This document shows positions 24,248 through 33,135 of a stretch of DNA of 61,353 nucleotides, piece after piece. Both the position numbers and the translations under genes were made by a program. The notes below the pieces were generated by a model. That model ran no database searches and was not told where the DNA came from. It was given only the letters and a program-made list of their open reading frames with translations. Origin of the DNA: Deltaproteobacteria bacterium (GTDB taxonomy: Bacteria > Desulfobacterota > Binatia > Binatales > Binataceae); NCBI GenBank assembly GCA_021817345.1, contig JAKAVC010000156.1:1-61353 (forward strand), given 5' to 3'. Within the stretch, counting starts at the first letter, position 1, and each line of letters opens with the position of its first letter.

Positions 24248-25099
24248 ATGTTTCCCATTCTGCTGAAGCTCGGCCCGATCACCCTTTACAGTTACGGCCT
24301 GATGATGGCGCTGGGGTTCGTGGCCGCGGACCTGATAATCGCCTCGGAATGCAGGCGTCGCGGAATCACCACCGAATACGCTTCCTCGCTGGTGCTATGG
24401 GCCGCGCTTTCGGGCCTAGTTGGTGCGCGGTTGTGGGACATCTGGGATAACTTCCCGATTTACATGCGGCATCCGTGGTCAATTGTTTTCTCCGGTGCGG
24501 GTTTCGTATGGTACGGCGGGTTTGTCGGCGGCGCGGTAGCGGTTTACCTGGTCGCGCGGCGCTACGGCGTGGGGTTTCTCACCACGGCCGACATGGCGGC
24601 GCCGGCAGTGCTTATTGGGCATGCGTTCGGCCGGATGGGATGTCTGCTGTCGGGTGACGGCGACTGGGGATTGCCGACCAAGATGCCGTGGGGGATGGCC
24701 TATCCCAACGCGATCGTCGGCTGGAACGCGGACACTGTCCTCAAGCTCAACGCCAAGGGTCAGCTCGTTTCTGGGTACTTCCCCGGCGTCCGGGTGCATC
24801 CGACGCCGATCTACGAGGCGGTGCTATACGTCGCGATTTTCGCCTTCCTGTGGTCGACCCGTAAGCGCACGTCGGTCGAGGGGCGGATTTTTTACCTGTT
24901 CCTGATATTGGCGGGCGCGGCGCGCTTTCTGGTCGAGTTCTGGCGGATTAACCCGAGGGTGCTATGGGGGATGACCGAGTATCAGCTTTTTTCCATCCTT
25001 ATGATGGTGGTCGGAACGGGCGCGTACCTTTTTACGTTGAACAGAGAGCCTGAGATGGCCTCGTCCAAGCCGACGAGCAAGGAGGCGATAAGGGCCTGA
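24248..25099 (+). CDS. lgt: Prolipoprotein diacylglyceryl transferase
   Basis: 283 aa inner-membrane enzyme that adds diacylglycerol to the lipobox Cys of prolipoproteins. Motifs: YSYGLMMALGF at the N-terminus, SGLVGARLWDIWDN, and the Lgt signature around GHAFGRMGCLLSGDGDWGLPT, then VRVHPTPIYEAV with its conserved His-Pro. About seven hydrophobic segments. It serves the lipoproteins encoded nearby (35465, 42302, 50248). It is followed after 3 bp by a redoxin gene, probably one operon. Confidence 0.96.
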   Translation: MFPILLKLGPITLYSYGLMMALGFVAADLIIASECRRRGITTEYASSLVLWAALSGLVGARLWDIWDNFPIYMRHPWSIVFSGAGFVWYGGFVGGAVAVYLVARRYGVGFLTTADMAAPAVLIGHAFGRMGCLLSGDGDWGLPTKMPWGMAYPNAIVGWNADTVLKLNAKGQLVSGYFPGVRVHPTPIYEAVLYVAIFAFLWSTRKRTSVEGRIFYLFLILAGAARFLVEFWRINPRVLWGMTEYQLFSILMMVVGTGAYLFTLNREPEMASSKPTSKEAIRA

Positions 25100-25102
25100 G
25101 CG

Positions 25103-25687
25103 ATGGAATTGCGTGGAAGGACGCTCGCCGCCATCGCGGGAGCGTTTGTTTTGGCGGGAGTATTGCTGGTCGTGTTGACCCGGGGAAGGCGCGTTGCGCC
25201 GCTTCCCTCGACGCAGACCGCCGAGCAGGATACGATTCCGCCTATTGCGGCTGGTGAAAAGGCGGCGAATTTCACGCTCGAAAGTCTGAGCGGCGACAAG
25301 GTCACGCTGTCCGCGCTGCGCGGCAAGGTCGTGCTTCTCAACATCTGGGCGACATGGTGCCCGCCGTGCCGTGAGGAGATGCCATCGCTCGAGACCCTGT
25401 ACGACGAATTCAAGAATGACAAAAATTTCGTGGTGCTGGCCGTGAGCCAGGACACCAAGGGCCGCGCGGCGGTCCTGCCCTATATCCGCAAACACGGCTA
25501 TCATTTTGAAGTGCTACTCGATCCCAAGAACAAGGTGGGCGAAGCCTATAACGTGAGCGGAGTGCCGGAGACTTTCATTATCGACCGAGACGGCCGAATC
25601 GTGGCCCATCATATGGGCGCGTTCAATTGGGCGCGTCCCGACGTCAGGGAGGCGCTCCAGGAATTGCTCGACTCCAAGCAGGGCTGA
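25103..25687 (+). CDS. Membrane-anchored TlpA-like thiol-disulfide oxidoreductase
   Basis: 194 aa. An uncleaved signal anchor (about 9-28, IAGAFVLAGVLLVVLT) is followed by a periplasmic thioredoxin fold: AANFTLESLSGDKVTLSALRGKVVLLNIWATWCPPCREEMPSL in overview, with active site WCPPC, and the cis-Pro motif GVPETFIIDRDGRI. This is the ResA/TlpA class, which reduces periplasmic disulfides, often for cytochrome maturation; no cytochrome genes are in the window. It lies 3 bp after lgt. Confidence 0.92.
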   Translation: MELRGRTLAAIAGAFVLAGVLLVVLTRGRRVAPLPSTQTAEQDTIPPIAAGEKAANFTLESLSGDKVTLSALRGKVVLLNIWATWCPPCREEMPSLETLYDEFKNDKNFVVLAVSQDTKGRAAVLPYIRKHGYHFEVLLDPKNKVGEAYNVSGVPETFIIDRDGRIVAHHMGAFNWARPDVREALQELLDSKQG

Positions 25688-25774
25688 GATCCTGCTTGTT
25701 ACCTGGGGAGTGCAAGCCAGGGCGTCTTTTGCTTAAATTGGTTTCACATAAGTTCCACAAGCGATGGAATTCCG

Positions 25775-27193
25775 ATGTCAGTAATGAAGAAGAATCGATG
25801 GGCCATCACGCTGGCGGTTTTCCTTGTCGTCTGCTTTCTCGGACTTGAGGAAGTCGCGGTAAGGCGCGCCCAGGCGCTGCCCAACGACACCTACCATGAG
25901 CTCGAAACCTTCGCGAATGTGCTCGCGATAGTTCAGAAGAATTACGTCGAGCCGGTTTCGACCAAGCGTCTGGTCGATGGCGCGATCAGCGGGATGCTGG
26001 CGTCGCTCGACCCGCACAGCGCCTATCTCACGCCCGAACTGTACCGCGACCTCGAAGTCGAGACGCGCGGCAGCTTCGGCGGTATCGGAATCGAGATAAC
26101 GATCAAGAACGGCCTGCTTACCGTCGTCGCGCCGATCGAGGATACGCCCGCTTCCAAGGCGGGAATCAAGGCCGGCGACCAGATAATCAAGATCAACAAC
26201 GAATTCACCAAGGACATGACGCTGACCGACGCGGTCAAGCTGATGCGTGGACCGAGCGGCAGCAAGCTGCGCCTGACGCTGCATCGCGACGGCGTGCCCG
26301 ATCTTTTCTCGGTTACGCTCACCCGCGCGGTGATCAAGATAAAGTCGGTGAAGGCCAAGATGTTGCCCGGCGGCTACGGCTATATCCGGGTCAGCGCCTT
26401 CCAGGAAGACACCAACAGCGGTGTCGAGAAAGCGATCGACAAGCTCACCAAGGAAGACCACGGCCATCTGAAGGGCCTGATTCTCGACCTGCGCGACAAT
26501 CCTGGGGGCCTGCTCAACCAGGCCGTCAAGGTCTCCAATGATTTTCTCGACGGCGGAATGGTCGTTTACACTCTGGGGCGAGACCCGAGCCAGGAGCAGA
26601 AATATTTCGCGCAGCGCAAGACCGACTTCCAGGACTATCCGATGGTCGTGCTGGTCAACGGCGGCACCGCCAGCGCGAGTGAGATCGTATCGGGCGCCCT
26701 GCAGGACCACCGCCGCGCCATAATCGTGGGCACGCAGACCTTCGGCAAGGGCTCCGTACAGACCATCCTGCCGCTTGACGATCACTCGGCGCTGCGGCTG
26801 ACCACGGCGCGCTACTACACTCCCAACGGGAGATCGATCCAGGCGGTCGGAATCACGCCCGACGTCGAGGTCCAGAATCCGCAGCCGACGCTCGCCTCGC
26901 TCGAAAGGCATGGCGCGAAAATCGAGACGAATCCCGAGATTCGCGAAAACGAGCTGCCCGGCCATTTCAACAACGGCCAGAATCCCAAGCTCGAGCATCG
27001 CGAGCAGGTCCAGGAAGAAAATCAGGGCACTACGCTTTCCAAGGGCAAGACGACGGCCAAAGCCAAGAAGCCCAAGGACCTGCAACTCGAAAAGGCGATC
27101 GATATTCTCAAGCACTGGAAGAACTACCAGCTCCAGCTCGCCCAGCGCGACAGCTCGGCCAGCGCGAGCGTGGCCAGCAGCGCGACCCGTTAG
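25775..27193 (+). CDS. Carboxy-terminal processing peptidase (S41 family)
   Basis: 472 aa. A signal peptide or anchor (about 10-30) precedes an N-terminal segment with DPHSAYLTPELY, a PDZ domain at about 95-180 (GIGIEITIKNGLLTVVAPIEDTPA overview), and the S41 protease core with GLILDLRDNPGGLL, the catalytic Ser in GGTASASEIVSGALQDH, and Lys in QTFGKGSVQ. The C-terminus is Lys/Ala-rich with a helical tail ending in Ser/Ala repeats. It degrades or trims periplasmic proteins from the C-terminus. Followed by an intrinsic terminator (27217-27252). Confidence 0.95.
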   Translation: MSVMKKNRWAITLAVFLVVCFLGLEEVAVRRAQALPNDTYHELETFANVLAIVQKNYVEPVSTKRLVDGAISGMLASLDPHSAYLTPELYRDLEVETRGSFGGIGIEITIKNGLLTVVAPIEDTPASKAGIKAGDQIIKINNEFTKDMTLTDAVKLMRGPSGSKLRLTLHRDGVPDLFSVTLTRAVIKIKSVKAKMLPGGYGYIRVSAFQEDTNSGVEKAIDKLTKEDHGHLKGLILDLRDNPGGLLNQAVKVSNDFLDGGMVVYTLGRDPSQEQKYFAQRKTDFQDYPMVVLVNGGTASASEIVSGALQDHRRAIIVGTQTFGKGSVQTILPLDDHSALRLTTARYYTPNGRSIQAVGITPDVEVQNPQPTLASLERHGAKIETNPEIRENELPGHFNNGQNPKLEHREQVQEENQGTTLSKGKTTAKAKKPKDLQLEKAIDILKHWKNYQLQLAQRDSSASASVASSATR

Positions 27194-27216
27194 CGGCGCA
27201 TATCCGCTGATTTGAC

Positions 27217-27252
27217 CGAAGGCGGCCGTAACACTTGCGGTCGCCTTCTTTT
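27217..27252 (+). terminator. Intrinsic terminator after the S41 peptidase gene
   Basis: GAAGGCGGCCG (27217-27227), a 9-base loop, CGGTCGCCTTC (27237-27247), eleven pairs with one G-T, then TTTTT (27248-27252). It separates ctpA from xseA. Confidence 0.9.
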
Positions 27253-27376
27253 TCCTTCAGCGGGATCGCGACAAGCCTTGTTCGAGGCGCGCTCACGCGG
27301 CCGGTTTCGGCTGTCGCATGGATTGCCGGCGCCTTGTAGGTTTGGCGAGCGGCGTTCTGGTAAGTTGCTAGGCACG

Positions 27377-28732
27377 ATGGGCGGACAACTCGATCTTGCT
27401 CTCGGGCGGCGCGGCGCGTCGGCACTCACCGTGACGCAGTTGGTCCGGATGGTGCGGGAGGCGCTCGAGGAGCGCTTCAACGAGTGCTGGGTGGTTGGAG
27501 AGATCTCCAACGCCCGGTTCGCCAACTCGAACCATTTCTACTTCACGCTCAAGGATGCGAACGCGGCGATAAACGCCGTGATGTTCGCGTCGGCGAAGCG
27601 CCGGCTGCGTTTTCGCCCGGCCGACGGGATGCAGGTTATCGTGCGCGGGCGAGTCAACGTTTACGAAACCCGCGGCAGCCTTCAGCTCTACGCCGAGGAA
27701 ATGGAACCGCGCGGCGCGGGCGCGCTGCAGGTCGCGTTCGAGCAGTTGAAGGAACGCCTTGCCGACGAAGGCCTGTTCGACGCCGCGCGCAAGCGCGCGC
27801 TTCCGTTCCTGCCGAGGACTGTGGGAATCGTAACCGCCCTCGGCGGCGCGGGCCTGCGCGACATCCTGCGCGTTCTGTTCGAGCGTTTCCCGAATCTCCA
27901 CGTGATTGTCCGGCCCGCCCGTGTACAGGGCGTCGGCGCGGCGGAAGAGATCGCGCAGGCAATCGAGGATCTGAACCGCGACGGGCGCGCCGAAGTGATA
28001 ATCGTGGGCCGCGGCGGCGGCTCGCTTGAGGATTTGTGGGCGTTCAACGAGGAAGTCGTGGCGCGCGCGATTTACCGCTCGGCGCGGCCGATCGTCTCGG
28101 CCGTGGGTCACGAAATCGACTACACGATAGCCGACTTCGTGGCCGACGCCCGCGCGCCGACGCCGACCTTCGCCGCGCACCTTGTCGCGCCGGACAAATC
28201 CGAGTTGAGCGAGCGGATAGCCGCGTTCGCGCGCGCGATGGAGAGCGCGACGCGCAAGGCGCTGGCCGATCTCAACGAGGAAGTGGCCCGTCTCGGCTCC
28301 CGCGTGAGGCATCCGCGCCTGCTCATCCGCGACGCCCGCCAGCGCCTGGACGAAGCCGCCTTCGATCTGAAGCTTGCGATCGACAGGTGCGCGCGCGATT
28401 CGCGTCTTAGGGCTAGCGCGCTTGCGCGGCGGCTGCGTGCGCCCGTCGGCGCGATACGCGAGGCGCGCCTTAACGCGGCGGGGCTTTCCGGCCTGCTTGC
28501 CGCCGCGGGACGCTCGGTTCTGCAGAACCGGCGAAAGCGCCTTGGCGCGCTCGCAGCCCAACTTGATTCGCTCTCGCCGCTTCGGGTTCTCGAACGGGGC
28601 TACGCCGTCGTTACCAACGAACGTGACGGGCGCGTCGTGACCGACGCCCAAGACGTCGAAATCGGCGATTTGCTCGATATCCGGCTCAAGCGCGGGCGTC
28701 TGCGCGCGCGCGCCGAAAGCCGCCAGGTGTGA
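27377..28732 (+). CDS. xseA: Exodeoxyribonuclease VII large subunit
   Basis: 451 aa from the ATG at 27377 (MGGQLDLALGRRGASALTVTQ); a longer frame to 27212 passes through the upstream terminator and is rejected. An N-terminal OB-fold (WVVGEISNARFANSNHFYFTLKD overview) is followed by the catalytic domain with GRGGGSLEDLWAFNEE and GHEIDYTIADFVAD, then a long coiled coil. With XseB it degrades single-stranded DNA from both ends. First gene of xseA-xseB-tlyA-ROK. Confidence 0.97.
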   Translation: MGGQLDLALGRRGASALTVTQLVRMVREALEERFNECWVVGEISNARFANSNHFYFTLKDANAAINAVMFASAKRRLRFRPADGMQVIVRGRVNVYETRGSLQLYAEEMEPRGAGALQVAFEQLKERLADEGLFDAARKRALPFLPRTVGIVTALGGAGLRDILRVLFERFPNLHVIVRPARVQGVGAAEEIAQAIEDLNRDGRAEVIIVGRGGGSLEDLWAFNEEVVARAIYRSARPIVSAVGHEIDYTIADFVADARAPTPTFAAHLVAPDKSELSERIAAFARAMESATRKALADLNEEVARLGSRVRHPRLLIRDARQRLDEAAFDLKLAIDRCARDSRLRASALARRLRAPVGAIREARLNAAGLSGLLAAAGRSVLQNRRKRLGALAAQLDSLSPLRVLERGYAVVTNERDGRVVTDAQDVEIGDLLDIRLKRGRLRARAESRQV

Positions 28733-28740
28733 GGAGCGCG

Positions 28741-29034
28741 ATGGCTGCGAAGACAAGGAAGTTCGAGGATGAACTTAAGGATCTCGAGGACATAGTAGCC
28801 AAAATCGATTCCGGTGAGCTCGCTCTTGAGGAATCAATCGCCGCCTTCGAGCGGGGCGTCGCGCTTGTCAGATCGCTCAACCAGAAGCTCGACGAGGCCG
28901 AGCGCAGGGTCGAGCTGCTGAGCCGCAACGCCGAGGGCGAACTGAAGAGCGAGCCGCTCGATGTTTCCGAGCTCGACGAGAACCCGCGTGCGCCCTCCGA
29001 GCGCCGCGGCGGCGGCGAAGAGCCGCCTTTTTGA
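28741..29034 (+). CDS. xseB: Exodeoxyribonuclease VII small subunit
   Basis: 97 aa. FEDELKDLEDIVAKIDSGELALEESI is followed by FERGVALVRSLNQKLDEAERRVELL, the two-helix pattern of XseB. GAGGAG lies just upstream of ATG 28741, 8 bp after xseA. The C-terminal 25 residues are a variable charged tail (NPRAPSERRGGGEE). Confidence 0.95.
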   Translation: MAAKTRKFEDELKDLEDIVAKIDSGELALEESIAAFERGVALVRSLNQKLDEAERRVELLSRNAEGELKSEPLDVSELDENPRAPSERRGGGEEPPF

Positions 29035-29050
29035 GCAGGGGGATTCCCCG

Positions 29051-29797
29051 ATGCGTCAGCGGCTTGACGTCGAGATGGCGCGCCGCGGCCTTGCCGAAAG
29101 CCGCGAGATGGCGCGCAAGCTCGTGATGGAAGGGCGGGTGCGCGTTGATTCGCGGCCCGCGCTGAAGCCCGATCTCAAGGTTGATCCCGATACCGAAATT
29201 TCAGTCCTGCCGGGCGGACCCGAATACGCGAGCCGCGGAGGCCACAAGCTCGCCGCGGCGCTCGAACGCTTCGGCGTGCGGGTCGAAGGCAGGCGCGCGC
29301 TCGACGTGGGCGCCTCGACCGGCGGTTTCACCGACGTGCTGATCAGAAACGGAGCCGCGATGGTCGTCGCGCTCGACGTTGGTTACGGGCAGTTGGCCGA
29401 ACGGCTGCGCCATGACCAGCGCGTCGTCGTGATGGACCGGACCAATATCCGCTACGTCACGCCCGACGACCTGCCGTACCGGCCCGACCTGATCGTGATC
29501 GATACCAGCTTCATTTCGCTCGAACTGGTCCTGCCGGCGGTGATTAAACTTGCCGCGGATGAGGCCGAAATCGTCGCGCTGGTGAAACCGCAGTTCGAGG
29601 CCGGCAAGGGCAAGGTCGGCAAGGGCGGTGTGGTGCGCGACGAAGCGACGCGCGCCGAGACCCTGGACAAGATCGTCTCGTTCGCGGGCACGCTCGGGCT
29701 TGAAGTGGCGGGCACGATGGAATCGCCCATAAAAGGTCCGGCCGGCAACGTCGAATACCTGGTGTTGATGCGATGGAAGGGCGCGGGCGCGCGATGA
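29051..29797 (+). CDS. tlyA: TlyA family rRNA (cytidine-2'-O)-methyltransferase
   Basis: 248 aa. An N-terminal S4 RNA-binding domain (MRQRLDVEMARRGLAESREMARKLV overview) is followed by an FtsJ/RrmJ-type methyltransferase: YASRGGHKLAAALE, motif I LDVGASTGGFTDVL, and VKPQFEAGK. TlyA proteins methylate 16S and/or 23S rRNA and can set capreomycin sensitivity. It lies 16 bp after xseB and overlaps the ROK gene by 4 bases (ATGA). Confidence 0.95.
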   Translation: MRQRLDVEMARRGLAESREMARKLVMEGRVRVDSRPALKPDLKVDPDTEISVLPGGPEYASRGGHKLAAALERFGVRVEGRRALDVGASTGGFTDVLIRNGAAMVVALDVGYGQLAERLRHDQRVVVMDRTNIRYVTPDDLPYRPDLIVIDTSFISLELVLPAVIKLAADEAEIVALVKPQFEAGKGKVGKGGVVRDEATRAETLDKIVSFAGTLGLEVAGTMESPIKGPAGNVEYLVLMRWKGAGAR

Positions 29798-30801
29798 GCC
29801 GAAGCTACCTGGTCGGGCTCGACATGGGTGGAACGAATATCCGAACCGCCGCCGTATCGGCGGGCGGCGAGGTCCTGCTGATGCGCCGCGGACCGGCCCG
29901 CGCGACAAGCTCCGCGGCCGAGATCGTGGAGAATATCGCAACCCAGATCCTGGCGCTCGAAAAGGCGGCCCATCAGCATGGACTTGGCCGCGCACGCGCG
30001 CTCGGAGTCGCGGTGCCGGGACCGCTCGATCTGACGACCGGGACCGTGATAGCCGCGCCGCACGTGAAGGCGTGGCGCTCATTTCCGCTAAGACAGAGAC
30101 TCGAAGCGCGCCTCGGCCGCAAAGTCGTGGTTGAGAACGACGCCAACGCGTGGGCGCTCGGCGAGTTCTGGCGCGGCGCGGCGCGCGGACGCAAGGATGT
30201 CGTGCTGTTGACGCTTGGAACCGGAGTCGGCGGCGGGATCATTGTTGACGGCCGCATCGTCCACGGACGAATCGGGATGGCGGGGGAACTCGGGCATGTG
30301 ACGGTCGAGCCCGATGGGATGCGATGTGACTGCGGCGCGGTGGGATGTCTTGAGGCGTACGCCTCGGCTTCGGGGATGCGCGGGCTGGTCGAAAAGGCGC
30401 TCGGCCTCGAGCGCGGCGCGCCGCTTCCCGAAGCGCTGCTGGACGAGGGAGGGGATTTTTCGGTGCGCCGGATGACCGCCGAGGCTCGCCTAGGAAACGC
30501 GCTTGCGCGTTCGGTTTTCGAAATCGCGGGCCGCTATCTCGGAATCGCCCTCGCCTCGTTTATCAATATCTTCGACCCGGAGATGATCGTTATCGGCGGT
30601 GGAGTGGGCGGCGCGCTGCCGTTCATGCGCCGCGCGATGTCGCGCGAGATAAGGGCGCGAGCGTTTCGCGCCTCGGCCGCGCAGGCCCGAATCGTTCGCG
30701 CCGCGCTCGGTCCCAGGGGTGGCGTGGTCGGCGCCGCCTATGCCGCGATTAGTCCGAGCCGCGCCCGGCGGGCGTCTCAAATTGCGGCATTCCCACAATA
30801 A
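29794..30801 (+). CDS. ROK family sugar kinase (glucokinase-like)
   Basis: 335 aa from ATG 29794. ATP motif GLDMGGTNIRTAAVS is at the N-terminus, VENDANAWALGEFW holds the catalytic Asp, and GTGVGGGIIVDGRIVHG follows. The ROK zinc signature CDCGAVGCLEAYAS is complete. It probably phosphorylates glucose or a related hexose or amino sugar. It has no DNA-binding domain, so it is a kinase rather than a NagC-type repressor. Last gene of the xseA operon, start overlapping the tlyA stop. Confidence 0.92.
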   Translation: MSRSYLVGLDMGGTNIRTAAVSAGGEVLLMRRGPARATSSAAEIVENIATQILALEKAAHQHGLGRARALGVAVPGPLDLTTGTVIAAPHVKAWRSFPLRQRLEARLGRKVVVENDANAWALGEFWRGAARGRKDVVLLTLGTGVGGGIIVDGRIVHGRIGMAGELGHVTVEPDGMRCDCGAVGCLEAYASASGMRGLVEKALGLERGAPLPEALLDEGGDFSVRRMTAEARLGNALARSVFEIAGRYLGIALASFINIFDPEMIVIGGGVGGALPFMRRAMSREIRARAFRASAAQARIVRAALGPRGGVVGAAYAAISPSRARRASQIAAFPQ

Positions 30802-30837
30802 GCGCAATGGAATAATGTTATAGATGCAACTTATCGC

Positions 30838-31926
30838 GTGCGTGCGCCGTACAACATGCATCCCATCAGAATTCGGTTCTGTTTCGTGATGCTGCTCGGA
30901 CTGCTTGCCCCGGCCGGCCTGGCTTGGGCGCAGTTCACCGAGCGCACCATTCCACCCTCGGCTCCGGCCCTGCGGCCGGCCGAAGAAGCGGCTCCGAGTA
31001 GCGCAGTCTCCGGCATCCCGGCGCTCGCGATTCCGCCGCGCAGCGCTGGCGCGTCTGCCGCTCAGCCGCGCGGCGAGAACGCACCGGCCGAACAGGCCGC
31101 GCCAGCCGCGTCATCGGCGCCGCGAGCCGCGGCTTCGTCCCCGCATCGGGCCTCGGCGGCGGTGACGATTCGGAAATATTTTCCCTATACGGTCGCTTCC
31201 GGCGATTCCCTGGGAAGGATTGCCTCGTTCTTCGGGATCGATCTCGACACGCTGGCCCACGTCAACCGGCTCCGTCCCGACGACGAGCTGTTTGTGGGCG
31301 AAAAGCTCAAGATTCCCAATCCCTTCGAAGCCGAGCAGCGAAATCTGGACCACGAGCTTGCCGCTCTTCAGGCTGACGACCGCGAGACCCATGACAAGCT
31401 GGGAAAAGCCGAAGCCGAGCTTCTCTCGCTCAAGGAGCGCAACGATAACCTGATGGCCGAGGACGCAACCTTGCGCCATGGCGTCGAGGTCCTGCCATGG
31501 TGGCGCGGAGCCGCGCTCGGGGTCGGCGCGGCCGCGCTGCTGATGCTGGGTGTGACCGTGCTCACGTTGTTCGAATGGTGGATCCTGCGCCGGCGATTTG
31601 AGGTGGTGAGCGACCTGGCGACCGCGCTTGGCCATCTCGACGTTAAATACAAGGAGACTCTGGCCAAGGCGGAACTCCGGATGCAGCAGCTCTACGGCCG
31701 CCGGCGTCCCGGGATGCCAGCGGACGAATCGGAGCATCCGGCAAAGACGCAGGAGGAGATCGAGATTGAGCGTCTCAACCGTCAGCTCAAGACGGTGCTG
31801 GAAGACTATCTTGATCGCCTCGGCATACGTCAACGCGGGATCCAGCCAAGGGGCCGGCTGCGCGAGATGGTCGGCGAATCCGAGGAATCGGAATTGAGCG
31901 CGCGCGGCCGAGTGCCTCGCTCCTGA
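30838..31926 (+). CDS. Exported LysM protein with coiled coil and membrane helix
   Basis: 362 aa (alternative ATG at 30856). A signal peptide (FVMLLGLLAPAGLAWAQ) is followed by an Ala/Pro-rich stretch at about 35-110, one LysM domain at about 115-165 (FPYTVASGDSLGRIASFFG, ending EKLKIPNPF), a coiled coil (LAALQADDRETHDKLGKAEAELLSL), a transmembrane helix at about 220-245 (GVGAAALLMLGVTVLTLFEWWI), and a charged, helical C-terminus. LysM suggests peptidoglycan binding, with a single anchor in the inner membrane; function unknown. Confidence 0.82.
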   Translation: MRAPYNMHPIRIRFCFVMLLGLLAPAGLAWAQFTERTIPPSAPALRPAEEAAPSSAVSGIPALAIPPRSAGASAAQPRGENAPAEQAAPAASSAPRAAASSPHRASAAVTIRKYFPYTVASGDSLGRIASFFGIDLDTLAHVNRLRPDDELFVGEKLKIPNPFEAEQRNLDHELAALQADDRETHDKLGKAEAELLSLKERNDNLMAEDATLRHGVEVLPWWRGAALGVGAAALLMLGVTVLTLFEWWILRRRFEVVSDLATALGHLDVKYKETLAKAELRMQQLYGRRRPGMPADESEHPAKTQEEIEIERLNRQLKTVLEDYLDRLGIRQRGIQPRGRLREMVGESEESELSARGRVPRS

Positions 31927-32256
31927 TCGGCGCCGCCTTTGGGTATCGCGCTGAACCGCCGCTCGTGCGACAACCTGAATGGTTTGCGTAACCCCTGTGG
32001 CGTGGCGAGACCAGCATCCGCCGCTACGTGGCAATCGCATTGCCGCGGCTGCGGATGAAACCGGACCCTCCGAATCACGGGCTGCCTGGCATCCGCTAAA
32101 GCCCACGCCTCCCGCGCGATTTGTGCCTTTTCCGGCCCGTGCGGAAGCGATAAGAATGGTCTGGCTAAACTGGCACGCGCCGTATGGGCGCGTGTGTAAC
32201 CTGTACTTTGCAGGGCGTGCTCGCAAGTCCGAGGCGCCGAATCCGGGAGGTTCAAG
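31927..32256. other. Gene-free stretch with one hairpin
   Basis: No convincing gene. A perfect 8-bp hairpin CACGCGCC/GGCGCGTG with loop GTATG lies at 32174-32194, about 60 bp before the next start, where a leader or operator would be expected. The ribosome binding site GGGAGG of the next gene lies at the right end. Confidence 0.6.
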
Positions 32257-32607
32257 ATGCGCAAACTATTAGCTATCGGTGCGGCGGTGGCGCTGTCATT
32301 CGCCCTTGCCGGAGTGTCGATGGCGGCCGAGACCACGGTTAGCGGCCATCTCAGGGACGCCTACTGCTTCATCAGGATGGGCGCTCACGGGCCGGGCCAC
32401 AAGAGCTGCGCGATCAAGTGCGCCAAGGTCGGTATTCCGGTCCTGCTCGTGACTGACAGCGGGAAGATGTACACGCTGCTTCCGCCCAAGGACGCGCATC
32501 CGTATCCCGCCAGCGTGATTCAGCACATGGAGGACAAGGTCACCGTTACGGGAAACGAGTACAGCAAGGACGGCCAGAACTTCCTCACCGTTGATTCACT
32601 CAAGTAG
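32257..32607 (+). CDS. Small periplasmic protein with conserved Cys triad
   Basis: 116 aa with a clear signal peptide (MRKLLAIGAAVALSFALAGV, cleavage near SMA-AE). The mature part has DAYCFIRMGAHGPGHKSCAIKCAKVGIPV, three Cys and two His that could bind metal or heme, or form a disulfide, followed by an OB-like beta-rich end (KVTVTGNEYSKDG). I recognise the shape from uncharacterised proteins but can give no function. It overlaps the next gene by 17 bases, so the two are coupled. Confidence 0.8.
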   Translation: MRKLLAIGAAVALSFALAGVSMAAETTVSGHLRDAYCFIRMGAHGPGHKSCAIKCAKVGIPVLLVTDSGKMYTLLPPKDAHPYPASVIQHMEDKVTVTGNEYSKDGQNFLTVDSLK

Positions 32608-33118
32608 CGGAGCGGTGCTCGAAAGGCTGCTGCCAGGAGCGTCGCACCTCCAGAATCCGCACCCGCTGGTGGTGCATTTTCCGATAGCGTTTCTGTACGG
32701 TGCGACGCTCTTCTATTTCATCGCGTGGGCGCTCAGGCGCGACGCGCTCGCGTGGACCGCGATGTGGATGCTTGTGCTCGGAGTGGTGGGAGCGGCGGGG
32801 GCGGTTGCAACGGGACTTTACGGCGCCGAGGGCGTGATGATTGCGCCGTCGGTGCGCGAGAAGCTGCTGGAGCCGCACAAGGAGCTTATGCTGGCTACCT
32901 CGGCAGTCGCCCTCGTGCTGTGCGCGTGGGCGGTTATCGCGCGTCCGATGCCGGTGCGGGGGCGATACCTGTTTTTGCTCGCGACGGTCGTGATGGCGGC
33001 GATGCTTGCGAAGGGGGCCGACTACGGCGGCCGCATGGTATTTGACTATAACGCCGGCGGAGGCGCATGCTCCCAGCCGATCCCGTTCGTCAACAACTCG
33101 CCCGCCTTCGGGCCATAA
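32591..33118 (+). CDS. DUF2231-type four-helix membrane protein
   Basis: 175 aa from a TTG start inside the previous gene. LQNPHPLVVHFPIAFLYGATLFYF is the hallmark of DUF2231, with its HPxxVHFPI motif. Four hydrophobic helices follow, with GLYGAEGV between helices 2 and 3 and the typical GADYGGRMVFDYNAGG near the end. Members are often near cytochromes or copper proteins; here the partner is the Cys-containing periplasmic protein just upstream. Confidence 0.85.
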   Translation: MIHSSSGAVLERLLPGASHLQNPHPLVVHFPIAFLYGATLFYFIAWALRRDALAWTAMWMLVLGVVGAAGAVATGLYGAEGVMIAPSVREKLLEPHKELMLATSAVALVLCAWAVIARPMPVRGRYLFLLATVVMAAMLAKGADYGGRMVFDYNAGGGACSQPIPFVNNSPAFGP

Positions 33119-33135
33119 CAGGAAGCGCATCAGCC

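Noticed and set aside
32170-32190. TGGCACG resembling a -24 element
   Set aside because: No GC at the proper distance; the bases belong to a hairpin at 32174-32194.
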